This document shows positions 1 to 6,875 of a stretch of DNA of 16,339 nt, one piece after another. Source of the DNA: Lachnospiraceae bacterium. Its GTDB lineage: Bacteria > Bacillota_A > Clostridia > Lachnospirales > Lachnospiraceae. The stretch lies in the NCBI GenBank assembly GCA_017435025.1, contig JAFSFU010000256.1:1-16339 (forward strand), written 5' to 3'. A program made the translations under genes and the position numbers. Numbering within the stretch: position 1 is the stretch's first letter; each line of letters begins with the position of its first letter. A model generated the notes under the pieces. That model did no database searches. It had not been told where the DNA came from and saw only the letters and a program-made list of their open reading frames with translations.

Positions 1-87
1 GCCGAGTGCCGGACCTACTGGCGGAGCTGGTGTAGCCTTGCCTGCCGGGATCTGTAATTTAATATATCCTGTTACTTTCTTTGCCAT
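1..87 (-). CDS. rplK: 50S ribosomal protein L11, N-terminal 29 residues (partial)
   Basis: The first 29 codons of ribosomal protein L11 are read on the minus strand; the rest lies beyond the left edge. The visible protein starts [20 protein letters not shown] and continues with a [10 protein letters not shown] stretch, the highly conserved Pro-rich N-terminus that L11 uses in the GTPase-associated centre of the 50S subunit. The ATG at 85-87 is preceded by a clear GGAGG (nine bases upstream). It follows nusG by 85 bases, the usual nusG-rplK order in Firmicutes, and is probably co-transcribed with it. Identification is near certain. Confidence 0.96.
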   Translation of the reverse strand, partial: MAKKVTGYIKLQIPAGKATPAPPVGPALG

Positions 88-109
88 AATTAGCAACCTC
101 CTAAATCAT

Positions 110-161
110 GTGGTAATGTCGGGGATTTCCCTCCCACGCGCTGTCATTCCGCCAGGCGGAA
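110..161 (-). promoter_or_regulatory. Structured nusG-rplK leader (candidate cis-regulatory RNA)
   Basis: The 85-base gap between nusG and rplK is unusually rich in pairing. On the minus strand there is a 15-nt hairpin (147-161, arms TTCCGC/GCGGAA with a 3-nt loop) without a U-tract, then GTGGGAGGG...CCAC (110-135), in which GTGG can pair with CCAC around a short GGG/CCC stem. The last element lies just upstream of the rplK Shine-Dalgarno. A role in L11-operon translational control or transcript processing is inference. Confidence 0.4.
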
Positions 162-172
162 AAGCGCTTTCG

Positions 173-688
173 TTACATTTTCTTTACTTCAGAAAAGTTC
201 AGTTCAACCGGTGTTTCACGGCCGAACATTTCGACGTTGATTGTAAGTGTCTGTTTAGACTCGTTTACGCTCTTAATAACACCAACAGTGTCCTTCCAAG
301 CGCCGGAGATAACCACGATTGCTTCTCCAACTTCGAAATCAACGACAACTCCGGTTGTTTTAAAGCCAAGACTTCTCATTTCCTCTTCGCTGAGCGGAAC
401 CGGCTTGGATCCCGGACCTACGAAACCGGTAACGCCTCTTGTGTTGCGTACTACGTACCATGTATCATCATTCATAACCATATGAATCAGTACGTAGCCC
501 GGGAACATCTTGCGTTCTACCTGTTTCTGAGTGCCGTTCTTAAGCTCGATCACTTCTTCCAGCGGGACGGAAACTTCTAAGATCTGGTCCTGAAGCCCTC
601 TGTTCTCGATTGTCTTTTCAATGTCAACCCTTACCTTATTCTCGTATCCGGAATAAGTGTGTACAACATACCATTGTGCTTCTGACAT
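173..688 (-). CDS. nusG: Transcription termination/antitermination factor NusG
   Basis: This 171-residue protein is full-length NusG, which binds RNA polymerase and modulates pausing, Rho-dependent termination and coupling to the ribosome. The N-terminal NGN domain covers about residues 1-110 (it begins MSEAQWYVVHTYSGYENKV, with KMFPGYVLI and VRNTRGVTGFVG further on). A KOW domain follows at about 120-171 (VGEAIVVISGAWKDTVGVI). The ATG at 686-688 has GAGGTGAA just upstream. It follows secE by 15 bases and precedes rplK, the standard secE-nusG-rplK order. Confidence 0.98.
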   Translation of the reverse strand: MSEAQWYVVHTYSGYENKVRVDIEKTIENRGLQDQILEVSVPLEEVIELKNGTQKQVERKMFPGYVLIHMVMNDDTWYVVRNTRGVTGFVGPGSKPVPLSEEEMRSLGFKTTGVVVDFEVGEAIVVISGAWKDTVGVIKSVNESKQTLTINVEMFGRETPVELNFSEVKKM

Positions 689-703
689 ATCTTCACCTCA
701 TCC

Positions 704-904
704 TTAAATAATGATGTTGAGACCAAATTTAATGATCAGATCGAGGACTGCGATTGTTGCTCCTAAAGCGACAGATACAGCAACAACTGCGATTGTCTGC
801 TTTGTAAGAGTCTTCTTATCCGGCCAGATGATTTTCTTGAACTCGGCTTTTAAGCCTTTGATGAAGTCCTTTTTCGGGGCCTTCTCATTACTTTTTTCAC
901 CCAT
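704..904 (-). CDS. secE: Preprotein translocase subunit SecE
   Basis: This 66-residue protein is the short, single-span SecE of Gram-positive bacteria, the clamp subunit of the SecYEG channel in the cytoplasmic membrane. A charged cytosolic N-terminus (residues 1-35) holds the family motif region FIKGLKAEFKKIIWPDKKTL; one hydrophobic helix follows at about residues 38-64. The start at 902-904 has AAGGA upstream in the 26-base gap after rpmG. It forms an operon with rpmG and nusG, read from the promoter at 1191-1219. Confidence 0.97.
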   Translation of the reverse strand: MGEKSNEKAPKKDFIKGLKAEFKKIIWPDKKTLTKQTIAVVAVSVALGATIAVLDLIIKFGLNIII

Positions 905-930
905 AAATTCACGTCCTTCTGCAAACCGGA

Positions 931-1080
931 TTATTTTGTTTCTTTGTGCATTGTGTGTGTCTTACAGAATCTGCAGTACTTCTTTGTTTCCATACGATCC
1001 GGATGAGTTTTCTTATCCTTTGTCATATTGTAGTTGCGCTGCTTGCATTCTGTACATGCCAGTGTAATCCTTGTGCGCAC
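931..1080 (-). CDS. rpmG: 50S ribosomal protein L33, zinc-ribbon form (GTG start)
   Basis: A 49-residue gene begins with GTG at 1078-1080, and AGGTGG/GGAGG at 1081-1094 acts as ribosome binding site. The protein (begins [20 protein letters not shown]) keeps both Cys pairs, CTEC near residue 10 and CRFC near residue 37, so it is the zinc-binding 'C+' form of L33. Firmicutes often carry a second, Cys-less copy used under zinc limitation; none is in this window. It is the first gene of the rpmG-secE-nusG operon. An ATG further inside would remove the first Cys pair, which argues for the GTG. Confidence 0.95.
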   Translation of the reverse strand: MRTRITLACTECKQRNYNMTKDKKTHPDRMETKKYCRFCKTHTMHKETK

Positions 1081-1190
1081 GACTTCCACCTCCGTTTAAT
1101 TTCTTTGTTGTAAGGCGGTCTTCTCTCTCTGCTTTTGCTATCGAATTTTGAGCATAAAAAAAAGACCTATGTTCTTCCATTCGCCCGACC

Positions 1191-1219
1191 ATTGTAGCAT
1201 AGATGCAATACCTCGTCAA
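1191..1219 (-). promoter_or_regulatory. Sigma-A promoter of rpmG-secE-nusG
   Basis: On the minus strand a -35 TTGACG (1214-1219) and a -10 TACAAT (1191-1196) are separated by exactly 17 bases. The start site is expected near 1184, giving a leader of about 100 bases before the rpmG GTG. Confidence 0.85.
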
Positions 1220-1262
1220 GTGTTTTTTTCTTGAGAATTCAAGGTTTTTCGTGTTTTCTTAC

Positions 1263-1300
1263 CAAAAAAATCCGCCATATCTTTTCTGATACGGCGGATC
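1263..1300 (-). terminator. Rho-independent terminator of the amino-acid ABC operon
   Basis: On the minus strand a 12-bp stem (1270-1281 with 1288-1299, one G-U pair, loop of six) contains ATCCGCC/GGCGGAT and is followed by a T-run. It lies about 24 bases after the ATPase stop codon and insulates the upstream rpmG promoter. Confidence 0.9.
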
Positions 1301-1323
1301 ATTTCTCTTCCTTATATAATATC

Positions 1324-2109
1324 TTATAATACCTTTGACAGAAACTCTTTCGTTCTGTCATGCTTCGGGTTGGCAAAAAACTCCGCCGGCGGCGCTTCCT
1401 CAAGGATCACTCCGTTGTCCATAAAGAGCACCCGGTTTGCAACCTCTTTTGCAAATCCCATCTCATGAGTTACGATGACCATGGTCATGCCTTCCGATGC
1501 CAGCTGCTTCATCAGATCCAGAACCTCACCAACCATTTCCGGGTCCAAAGCGCTGGTCGGCTCATCGAACAGGATCACGTCCGGATTCATAGCCAATGCT
1601 CTAACGATCGCCACACGCTGTTTCTGACCGCCGGAAAGAGTGGACGGATACACATCTGCCTTATCCTCCAGGCCAATGCGTTTTAGGAGCGCCATCGCCT
1701 CCTCTCGGGCCTGTGCCCTGATCTGTTCCTTGCCTTTTCCTGTAATCTTTTCCACCAGACTCATTTTTCCGGATTTCTTTAATTCCTCGGTTCTCACGTG
1801 GACCGGAGCCAGCATGATATTCTCCGCCACTGTCTTATTATTGAAAAGATTGAAATGCTGGAACACCATACCCATATGGCGGCGGTGAATATTAATATCC
1901 ACGCTCATATCTGCGATATCCACACCATTAAAAATAATACTTCCTCCGGTCGGATCCTCCATACAGTTCAGACATCTCAAAAATGTGCTTTTACCGGAGC
2001 CGGACGGACCGATCACAACTACGATATCGCCTTTGTTGATCTTCACATCGATGCCTTTTAAAACATCCACATCTCCGAAACTTTTCTTCAAATTAATTAC
2101 GTCGATCAC
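1324..2109 (-). CDS. Polar amino-acid ABC transporter ATPase (GlnQ-like)
   Basis: This 261-residue ATPase energises uptake by the permease and binding protein encoded upstream. Motifs in order: Walker [10 protein letters not shown] (34-42), Q-loop in VFQHFNLF (82-89), signature LSGGQ (158-162), Walker B VILFDE (178-183), H-loop His215 in VTHEM. The start is GTG (2107-2109) with AAGGAG about 11 bases upstream; it overlaps the permease end by 17 bases, which suggests translational coupling. The protein is about 20 residues longer than typical GlnQ/HisP proteins because of a basic insertion around residues 106-132 (before ALLKRIGL). The subfamily is clear; the actual amino acid is not. Confidence 0.93.
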   Translation of the reverse strand: MIDVINLKKSFGDVDVLKGIDVKINKGDIVVVIGPSGSGKSTFLRCLNCMEDPTGGSIIFNGVDIADMSVDINIHRRHMGMVFQHFNLFNNKTVAENIMLAPVHVRTEELKKSGKMSLVEKITGKGKEQIRAQAREEAMALLKRIGLEDKADVYPSTLSGGQKQRVAIVRALAMNPDVILFDEPTSALDPEMVGEVLDLMKQLASEGMTMVIVTHEMGFAKEVANRVLFMDNGVILEEAPPAEFFANPKHDRTKEFLSKVL

Positions 2110-2803
2110 TCTTCTTCAGGCTCCTTTCCATTAATTTTACCAGCGCCGCAATAAACATTACCAGCACCACATAAATTGCAGCCATGACCAGATACGGCAC
2201 CATGAACTCGTAGCTGTTGCTTCCAATAAAGCTGAACGCTACATAAAGATCCGCAGCACCGACAAAGCTGACAACTGAAGTTTCCTTAATTAAGGAAATG
2301 AATTCATTGCCCAGAGTAGGAAGAATGTTCTTTACCGCCTGCGGGATTACAATATCGATCATAGTTGTCGCAAAGCTTAAACCAACCGCACGTCCTGCCT
2401 CCAGCTGACCCGGATCTACGGACTGGATACCGCTTCGCATGATCTCAGAGATATAGGCGCCGCTGTTCAATCCGAATACCAGCATGGACACCTGCACACC
2501 GCCCATCTTGATTCCGAGAATCGGCAATAATACATAGTAGAATACCAGCAGCTGTACCACGATCGGTGTGCCGCGGAACAATCCCACATAAAAACTGCAG
2601 ATGCCATTTAACACACGCGGAAGACGCTTGTATTTCGGCACAACACGCACAGTCGCGATCAGTGTGCCGATCACGATACCGATCAAAAGACCTGCGACTG
2701 CGATCAGGATCGTATTCTGCAGACCTTCCAAAACCTTCACATAGCCATTTTGCTCAAAGAAGATTTCCAAAAATTTGTTCCATTTGTTTCCAAAATTTCC
2801 CAT
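2093..2803 (-). CDS. Polar amino-acid ABC transporter permease (HisM/GlnP family)
   Basis: This 236-residue membrane protein of the HEQRo permease family has about five hydrophobic segments. The EAA-type cytoplasmic loop that docks the ATPase is visible as EAGRAVGLS...[12 protein letters not shown] (about residues 136-168). The start is set at ATG 2801-2803 because GGAGAG lies seven bases upstream. A longer reading from 2851 would begin inside the terminator stem at 2833-2859 and has no ribosome site. It lies between the binding-protein and ATPase genes, overlapping the latter by 17 bases. Confidence 0.92.
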   Translation of the reverse strand: MGNFGNKWNKFLEIFFEQNGYVKVLEGLQNTILIAVAGLLIGIVIGTLIATVRVVPKYKRLPRVLNGICSFYVGLFRGTPIVVQLLVFYYVLLPILGIKMGGVQVSMLVFGLNSGAYISEIMRSGIQSVDPGQLEAGRAVGLSFATTMIDIVIPQAVKNILPTLGNEFISLIKETSVVSFVGAADLYVAFSFIGSNSYEFMVPYLVMAAIYVVLVMFIAALVKLMERSLKKSDRRN

Positions 2804-2832
2804 TATCTCTCTCCATAAACTTATTATGCAGG

Positions 2833-2859
2833 AAAAACGGACAGCCGCCAAGCTGCCCG
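2833..2859 (-). terminator. Intra-operon terminator/attenuator between binding protein and permease
   Basis: On the minus strand an 8-bp GC-rich stem (CGGGCAGC with GCTGTCCG, one G-U pair, 6-nt loop) is followed by five Ts. It lies 15 bases after the binding-protein stop and 30 before the permease start. Such partial terminators commonly let the binding protein be made in excess over the membrane parts. Confidence 0.75.
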
Positions 2860-2877
2860 CTTAGAATCTTTATTTTA

Positions 2878-3729
2878 CTGCATTGCGTTAATCGCCTCTA
2901 CGATACATGCTGCCGGAGCTGCATCGATGATCACATAGTTGATATTTCCATTGATCAGATCCTGTACGGCAAGAGAACCGTTCTTATACGGTACGCACCC
3001 TGCCGGAAGTCCAGCAAATCCCCAGTCTGCATCGCCCTCGATATAATACTGAGCAGTTGTTCCTGCCTGAACACCGATCTTATCGCTTGCTTCCAGTTTA
3101 TTCAGGAGCGCCTCAACGGCTGCTGCATCCTTACATGCATCAAAATCAGTATCCGCAGCACCTACGATCAGCTTCTGAGAAGCCTCATAATAAGAATCTG
3201 TAAAGGTTACGTACTCTGTTCTCTCTTCATTTACTGTCAGACCTGCCATCGCGATATCGCATTTGTGCTGACCTACAGAAAGACAAACTGCATCAAAATC
3301 CATATTCTGGATTACAAGTTCCTGGCCAAGTTCCTCTGCCAGAAGTGCTGCGATCTCCATATCGATACCATAGTAGCTGTCACCGCTGATATACTCAAAC
3401 GGCTCGAACGCTGCGTTTGTTGCAACCACAAGCTGATCCTTGGAGGTATCCAGTTCTGCGGATACTACAGCTGTCGGCTCGCCGCCGCCAAAGTACTTCT
3501 CACAGATCTCATCCAGAGTTCCGTCTTCTTTGATCTTTTTAACGAACTCATTTGTCTGCTCTAAAAGTTCCGGCTGATCCTTATCCACACCAAATGCATA
3601 CTCTTCCTGAGTCAGGTTGATATCGATCACTTTAACTCCACTTGCTGCCTCATCAGCCTTGCTTCCACAACCTGCTAACATAGATACAGACAGTGCCACT
3701 GTCATACAAACTGCCAATAATTTCTTCAT
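2878..3729 (-). CDS. Amino-acid ABC transporter substrate-binding lipoprotein, circularly permuted
   Basis: Lipoprotein of 284 residues: signal peptide 1-20 with lipobox LAGC (lipid-anchored Cys21). It belongs to the SBP_bac_3 family, but the order of its parts is rotated. Residues 32-82 (VKVIDINLTQEEYAFGVDKD to LDEICEKYFGGG) match the block that normally ENDS these proteins. After a linker (83-96) the normal beginning follows: DQLVVATNAAFEPFEYISGD at 98-117, then NEERTEYVTFTDSYY at 167-181. The protein stops just after the VIIDAAPA strand and helix (266-273), where the C-terminal block should come. The ligand-binding Arg170 (carboxylate) and Asp269 (amino group) are kept, so an amino-acid ligand is likely. 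The start at 3727-3729 has GGAGG five bases upstream; a reading from 3810 begins within the promoter. First gene of the operon; the stop codon (TAA, 2875-2877) follows. Confidence 0.93.
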
Positions 3730-3757
3730 AATGTCCTCCATTCCACCGACTCCGATT

Positions 3758-3767
3758 GAACCGGTTC
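3758..3767. promoter_or_regulatory. Palindrome in the binding-protein leader (possible operator)
   Basis: A perfect 10-bp palindrome, GAACCGGTTC, lies about 15 bases downstream of the -10 box of the ABC operon, where a repressor could block elongation. No regulator is identified; function is a guess. Confidence 0.25.
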
Positions 3768-3781
3768 TTATGATGTGACCT

Positions 3782-3810
3782 ACTATAGCACATTCATTTT
3801 CAAAAAGCAA
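3782..3810 (-). promoter_or_regulatory. Promoter of the amino-acid ABC operon
   Basis: On the minus strand a -35 TTGCTT (3805-3810) and a -10 TATAGT (3782-3787) lie 17 bases apart, with TG one base upstream of the -10 (extended -10). It sits about 50 bases upstream of the binding-protein start. Confidence 0.75.
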
Positions 3811-3840
3811 GCATAAATATAAATTGTTTTAGAATTTTTA

Positions 3841-3875
3841 TGCACATTATCCACGCGCGAATCGCATAATATGCA
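3841..3875 (-). other. Stem-loop directly after the comF-family stop codon
   Basis: A 10-bp inverted repeat (TGCACATTAT with ATAATATGCA, one G-U pair as RNA, 15-nt loop with a small inner GCG/CGC stem) touches the TGA of the gene at 3879-4586. The minus strand continues TAAAAATTC, so there is no proper U-tract. It may mark a transcript 3' end or protect it; it is not a textbook terminator. Confidence 0.45.
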
Positions 3876-4586
3876 TCATCGACCTCCAGTCATGCATATT
3901 ACAGCAAAATATACATTCTCAGCCCCTGCCCATTTCAAAGCCCGGGCGCATGCTTCCAATGTACTTCCTGTCGTGTAAATATCGTCCACCAGAAGAATTC
4001 TCCGCATATGTTTCGGAAGTGTCTCTGCGCGGAATGCGCCGGTCAGGTTTTTTAGGCGCTCCGTCGGAGAAAGCTCTTTCTGCGGCAATGTCCTTCTGTC
4101 ACGCCTCAGACAATTGTTTTCAACCGGAATATTCAGTTTTTTTCCGAGAATCTCTGCCAGGAGCTCCGCCTGGTTGAATCCTCGTTTTCGCCTTCTGGAA
4201 CGATGAACAGGAACCGGCACGATCACATCTACCTGCATACGGCGAATGACCGTTTCATAACGGATCGCCATCGCCTCCCCATAAAAATCCAGATACTCAC
4301 GTTTGTTATTATACTTCATCTGCACCATAGATTTTCTGGCAATTTCATCATAATTAAGAAGTGCCACACCGGACTCGAAGGTATGACGATGCGCCATGCA
4401 GTCCTCACAGAACTCCATGGTCCCATCCGCAATTTCTTTTCCGCATTTTTTACATACTGGGCCGGTAACAAAAGAAAGTTTTTGAAAGCATGGCGGGCAG
4501 ATCAGACCACCCGCCGGCTTTACGATCTCCCCGCACACCGGACAGCGGCGGGGAAAGAGAATATCAAGAATTGTTCGTTTTGACAT
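3876..4586 (-). CDS. comFC: ComF/ComFC-family phosphoribosyltransferase-like protein
   Basis: This 236-residue protein has an N-terminal double zinc finger (Cys15, 18, 30, 33 and Cys45, 48, 60, 63) and a C-terminal phosphoribosyltransferase domain. That domain shows RGFNQAELLA (about 135-144) and the PRPP loop ILLVDDIYTTGST (197-209). ComFC proteins act in the cytoplasm during natural transformation and related single-strand DNA handling; their exact reaction is not settled. It starts 17 bases after the recD2 stop with no recognisable Shine-Dalgarno, so translation probably depends on coupling to recD2. Sitting next to a helicase fits a DNA-processing role. The family is secure; competence in this organism is not shown by the window. 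Confidence 0.9.
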   Translation of the reverse strand: MSKRTILDILFPRRCPVCGEIVKPAGGLICPPCFQKLSFVTGPVCKKCGKEIADGTMEFCEDCMAHRHTFESGVALLNYDEIARKSMVQMKYNNKREYLDFYGEAMAIRYETVIRRMQVDVIVPVPVHRSRRRKRGFNQAELLAEILGKKLNIPVENNCLRRDRRTLPQKELSPTERLKNLTGAFRAETLPKHMRRILLVDDIYTTGSTLEACARALKWAGAENVYFAVICMTGGR

Positions 4587-4603
4587 ATAAAACTATTGTT
4601 TGG

Positions 4604-6874
4604 CTAAAAATCGATCTCGAGGATCCGGTCTTTCAATCCGGAATAACGCTTCTGTTCTACCTCATTGTCCACCATAAACTGGAACATCTCCGGAAGTCCC
4701 ACCAGGCACACACATTTCTTCGCCCTGGTCACTGCCGTATAGATCAGATTCCGACTCATCAGCATTCTCGGGCCAGTGTGAACCGGAATGACCACCGCCG
4801 GGTACTCACTTCCCTGGGATTTATGGATCGTGATCGCGTAAGCCAGCTCCAGTTCCTCCAGCTGTTTAAAACTATACTCGACCATCTTCCCTTCATCAAA
4901 TTCCACTTCCATTGTCTCTGCGAAGTTGTTGACCTGTCGGATGATTCCAATGTCACCGTTAAACACACCTTCGCCCCGTTCCAGCGGAATACCGTAACGA
5001 TTTCTGGTCTCCCAGGTAATCTGATAGTTATTTTTGATCTGCATGACCTTGTCACCCACTCGAAAAATCGTTCCTCCGGATTCCTTTTCCTGCTTGCCCG
5101 GTGCCGGCGGATTAAACCGTTCCTGCAGAATCTTATTTAACTGTTCCACACCGAGAGCGCCTTTACGCATCGGTGTCATGATCTGAATATCGGACATATC
5201 AGCCTGTACATAATTCGGCAGCTTATCCCGCAAAAGAATCATCATATCACTAACGATGTCTGCCGGATGTTCCCTGCGGATAAACACAAAATCTTTGCTT
5301 CGTTTTTCCAGCGGAACCCGCTCGCCTGCATGGATCTTATGAGCGTTTACAACGATGTCGCTCTGAGCCGCCTGACGAAAGATCTTTGTCAGCTTTACTA
5401 CCGGGAACTTACCCGATTCAATTATATCACGGAGCACATTTCCCGGTCCAACACTTGGGAGCTGATTCACATCACCCACCAGGATCAGACGTGTACCCAT
5501 ATTGACAGCCTTCAAAAGTGCATGCATGAGACTGATATCCACCATAGACATCTCGTCGATGATGATCACATCCGCATCCAGTGGATTCTGCTCGTTGCGT
5601 TCAAAATGCATGCCTTCCAGTCTGGAACTGCCGGCTGCACTTCCCACACCGTCCGCTGCTCCGGGACGTCCGGAATCCATGGTCGGAATTCCGGTCAGTT
5701 CCAGCAAGCGATGGATCGTCTTTGCCTCATACCCCGTCGCCTCCGCCATCCGCTTTGCCGCGCGGCCGGTCGGAGCCGCAAGAAGGATCTCCATCTGCTC
5801 CTGTTCGAAATAACGTATGATCGTGTTGATGGTCGTGGTCTTTCCGGTACCAGGGCCGCCGGTAATGATCAAAAGTCCATTGTTAACCGCCTCGATCACC
5901 GCCTGTTCCTGCAGTTCATCCAGCTCCATTTCATCTGCTGCCAGAATTCGCCGGATCCGTTCGCGAACCTTATCGGCAGATGTCTTATCCTTCAGATTGA
6001 GATCATGGAGCATGCGGGCCGTATTCAGCTCCATGTAGTAGAATTGCGCAGGATAAACAATCCGCTTCTCGTCCTTTTCCTTTACGATCAGCTTCCTTTC
6101 CATCTGCAGATCCATGATATGCTTCCCCATATGCTCCGAATCCACCTGCAGGAGATTGGATGCATAAGCCAGCAATTCTTCCTCCGGAAGATACGTATGA
6201 CCGGAACTGGTCGCCTGCAAAAGTGTATAAAACAGACCACTCTTAATGCGATAATCCGAATCCGTGAAAATTCCCACTTTCGCCGCGATCTCATCGGCAA
6301 TCTTAAATCCCACACCGGAAATATCGTCAGCCAGCTGATATGGATTCTCCTGGATCACGGAATAAAGTCTCTGGCCATACTGATGGTAGATCTTGACCGC
6401 CAGGTTCATGGAAATGCCATACTGCTGCAGAAACAGCATCGCCTGGCGCATATCCCGCTTTTCTTCCACCTGTCCCGCGATCTCCATCGCCATACGCTCG
6501 CTGATTCCTTTGACCTCTGCCAGACGCTCCGGCTCTTCCTCCATGATCCGGAACGTATCTGTCTTAAATTTTTTTACGATCCTCTTAGCTAAAGCAGCTC
6601 CGATGCCTTTGATAGCACCGGAGCCGAGATACCGTTCAATCGCCAGCGTATCTTCAGGAGCTTTCACTTCGTAACTCTCCACCGCCAGCTGTTCGCCATA
6701 AATCGAATGCTCCACCATCCGTCCCGTTGCTTCGATCCGCTCTCCCTCACTAATATAAGGAAAAATCCCCACAAGGATATATTCTTCCTTGCCATCGGTC
6801 ACACTCAGGACAGAGTATCCATTCTCTTCATTGCGAAATTTAATTTTTTCTACATAACCTGTTACAGTTGCCAT
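4604..6874 (-). CDS. recD2: ATP-dependent RecD-like 5'-3' DNA helicase (RecD2)
   Basis: This 756-residue superfamily 1B helicase is of the RecD2 type found in bacteria without RecBC partners. The N-terminal third carries an OB-like region (1-70) and helix-hairpin-helix-type segments (AIKGIGAALAKRI near 88-100, VKGISERMA near 121-129, SGVGFKIADEIA near 186-197). The motor motifs are Walker A GGPGTGKTTT (339-348), Walker B IIIDEMSMVD (437-446), motif III GDVNQLPSVGPG (467-478), TIHKSQGSEY (682-691) and YTAVTRAK (712-719). A Gly/Ala/Ser-rich stretch at about 396-424 looks like an extra loop. The ATG at 6872-6874 begins one base after the mreB stop and has no strong ribosome site, so it is likely translationally coupled to mreB. 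Confidence 0.95.
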   Translation of the reverse strand: MATVTGYVEKIKFRNEENGYSVLSVTDGKEEYILVGIFPYISEGERIEATGRMVEHSIYGEQLAVESYEVKAPEDTLAIERYLGSGAIKGIGAALAKRIVKKFKTDTFRIMEEEPERLAEVKGISERMAMEIAGQVEEKRDMRQAMLFLQQYGISMNLAVKIYHQYGQRLYSVIQENPYQLADDISGVGFKIADEIAAKVGIFTDSDYRIKSGLFYTLLQATSSGHTYLPEEELLAYASNLLQVDSEHMGKHIMDLQMERKLIVKEKDEKRIVYPAQFYYMELNTARMLHDLNLKDKTSADKVRERIRRILAADEMELDELQEQAVIEAVNNGLLIITGGPGTGKTTTINTIIRYFEQEQMEILLAAPTGRAAKRMAEATGYEAKTIHRLLELTGIPTMDSGRPGAADGVGSAAGSSRLEGMHFERNEQNPLDADVIIIDEMSMVDISLMHALLKAVNMGTRLILVGDVNQLPSVGPGNVLRDIIESGKFPVVKLTKIFRQAAQSDIVVNAHKIHAGERVPLEKRSKDFVFIRREHPADIVSDMMILLRDKLPNYVQADMSDIQIMTPMRKGALGVEQLNKILQERFNPPAPGKQEKESGGTIFRVGDKVMQIKNNYQITWETRNRYGIPLERGEGVFNGDIGIIRQVNNFAETMEVEFDEGKMVEYSFKQLEELELAYAITIHKSQGSEYPAVVIPVHTGPRMLMSRNLIYTAVTRAKKCVCLVGLPEMFQFMVDNEVEQKRYSGLKDRILEIDF

Positions 6875-6875
6875 T

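Noticed and set aside
38..580. 180-codon open frame on the plus strand
   Set aside because: It is antisense to nusG and rplK, with no ribosome site or recognisable domain.
1152..1190. T-run on the minus strand just after the rpmG start site as a terminator/attenuator
   Set aside because: No stem precedes the T-run; only a weak CTATG...CATAG pairing 27 bases apart.
2566..3564. 332-codon open frame on the plus strand
   Set aside because: It is antisense to the permease and binding-protein genes and has a composition typical of a shadow frame (Cys- and Ser-rich, no motif).
3484..3636. Binding-protein rearrangement as a mere fusion of an extra partial domain
   Set aside because: The C-terminal block occurs only once, at the front, and the usual copy at the end is missing, which is a permutation and not an added domain.
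3730..3810. Longer start for the binding-protein gene at 3810
   Set aside because: The extra residues would be translated from the promoter itself and would hide the signal peptide; ATG 3729 has a good ribosome site.
5267..6592. 441-codon open frame on the plus strand
   Set aside because: It is antisense to recD2, has no family motif and reads as low-information His/Cys/Arg-rich sequence; recD2 has all helicase motifs.
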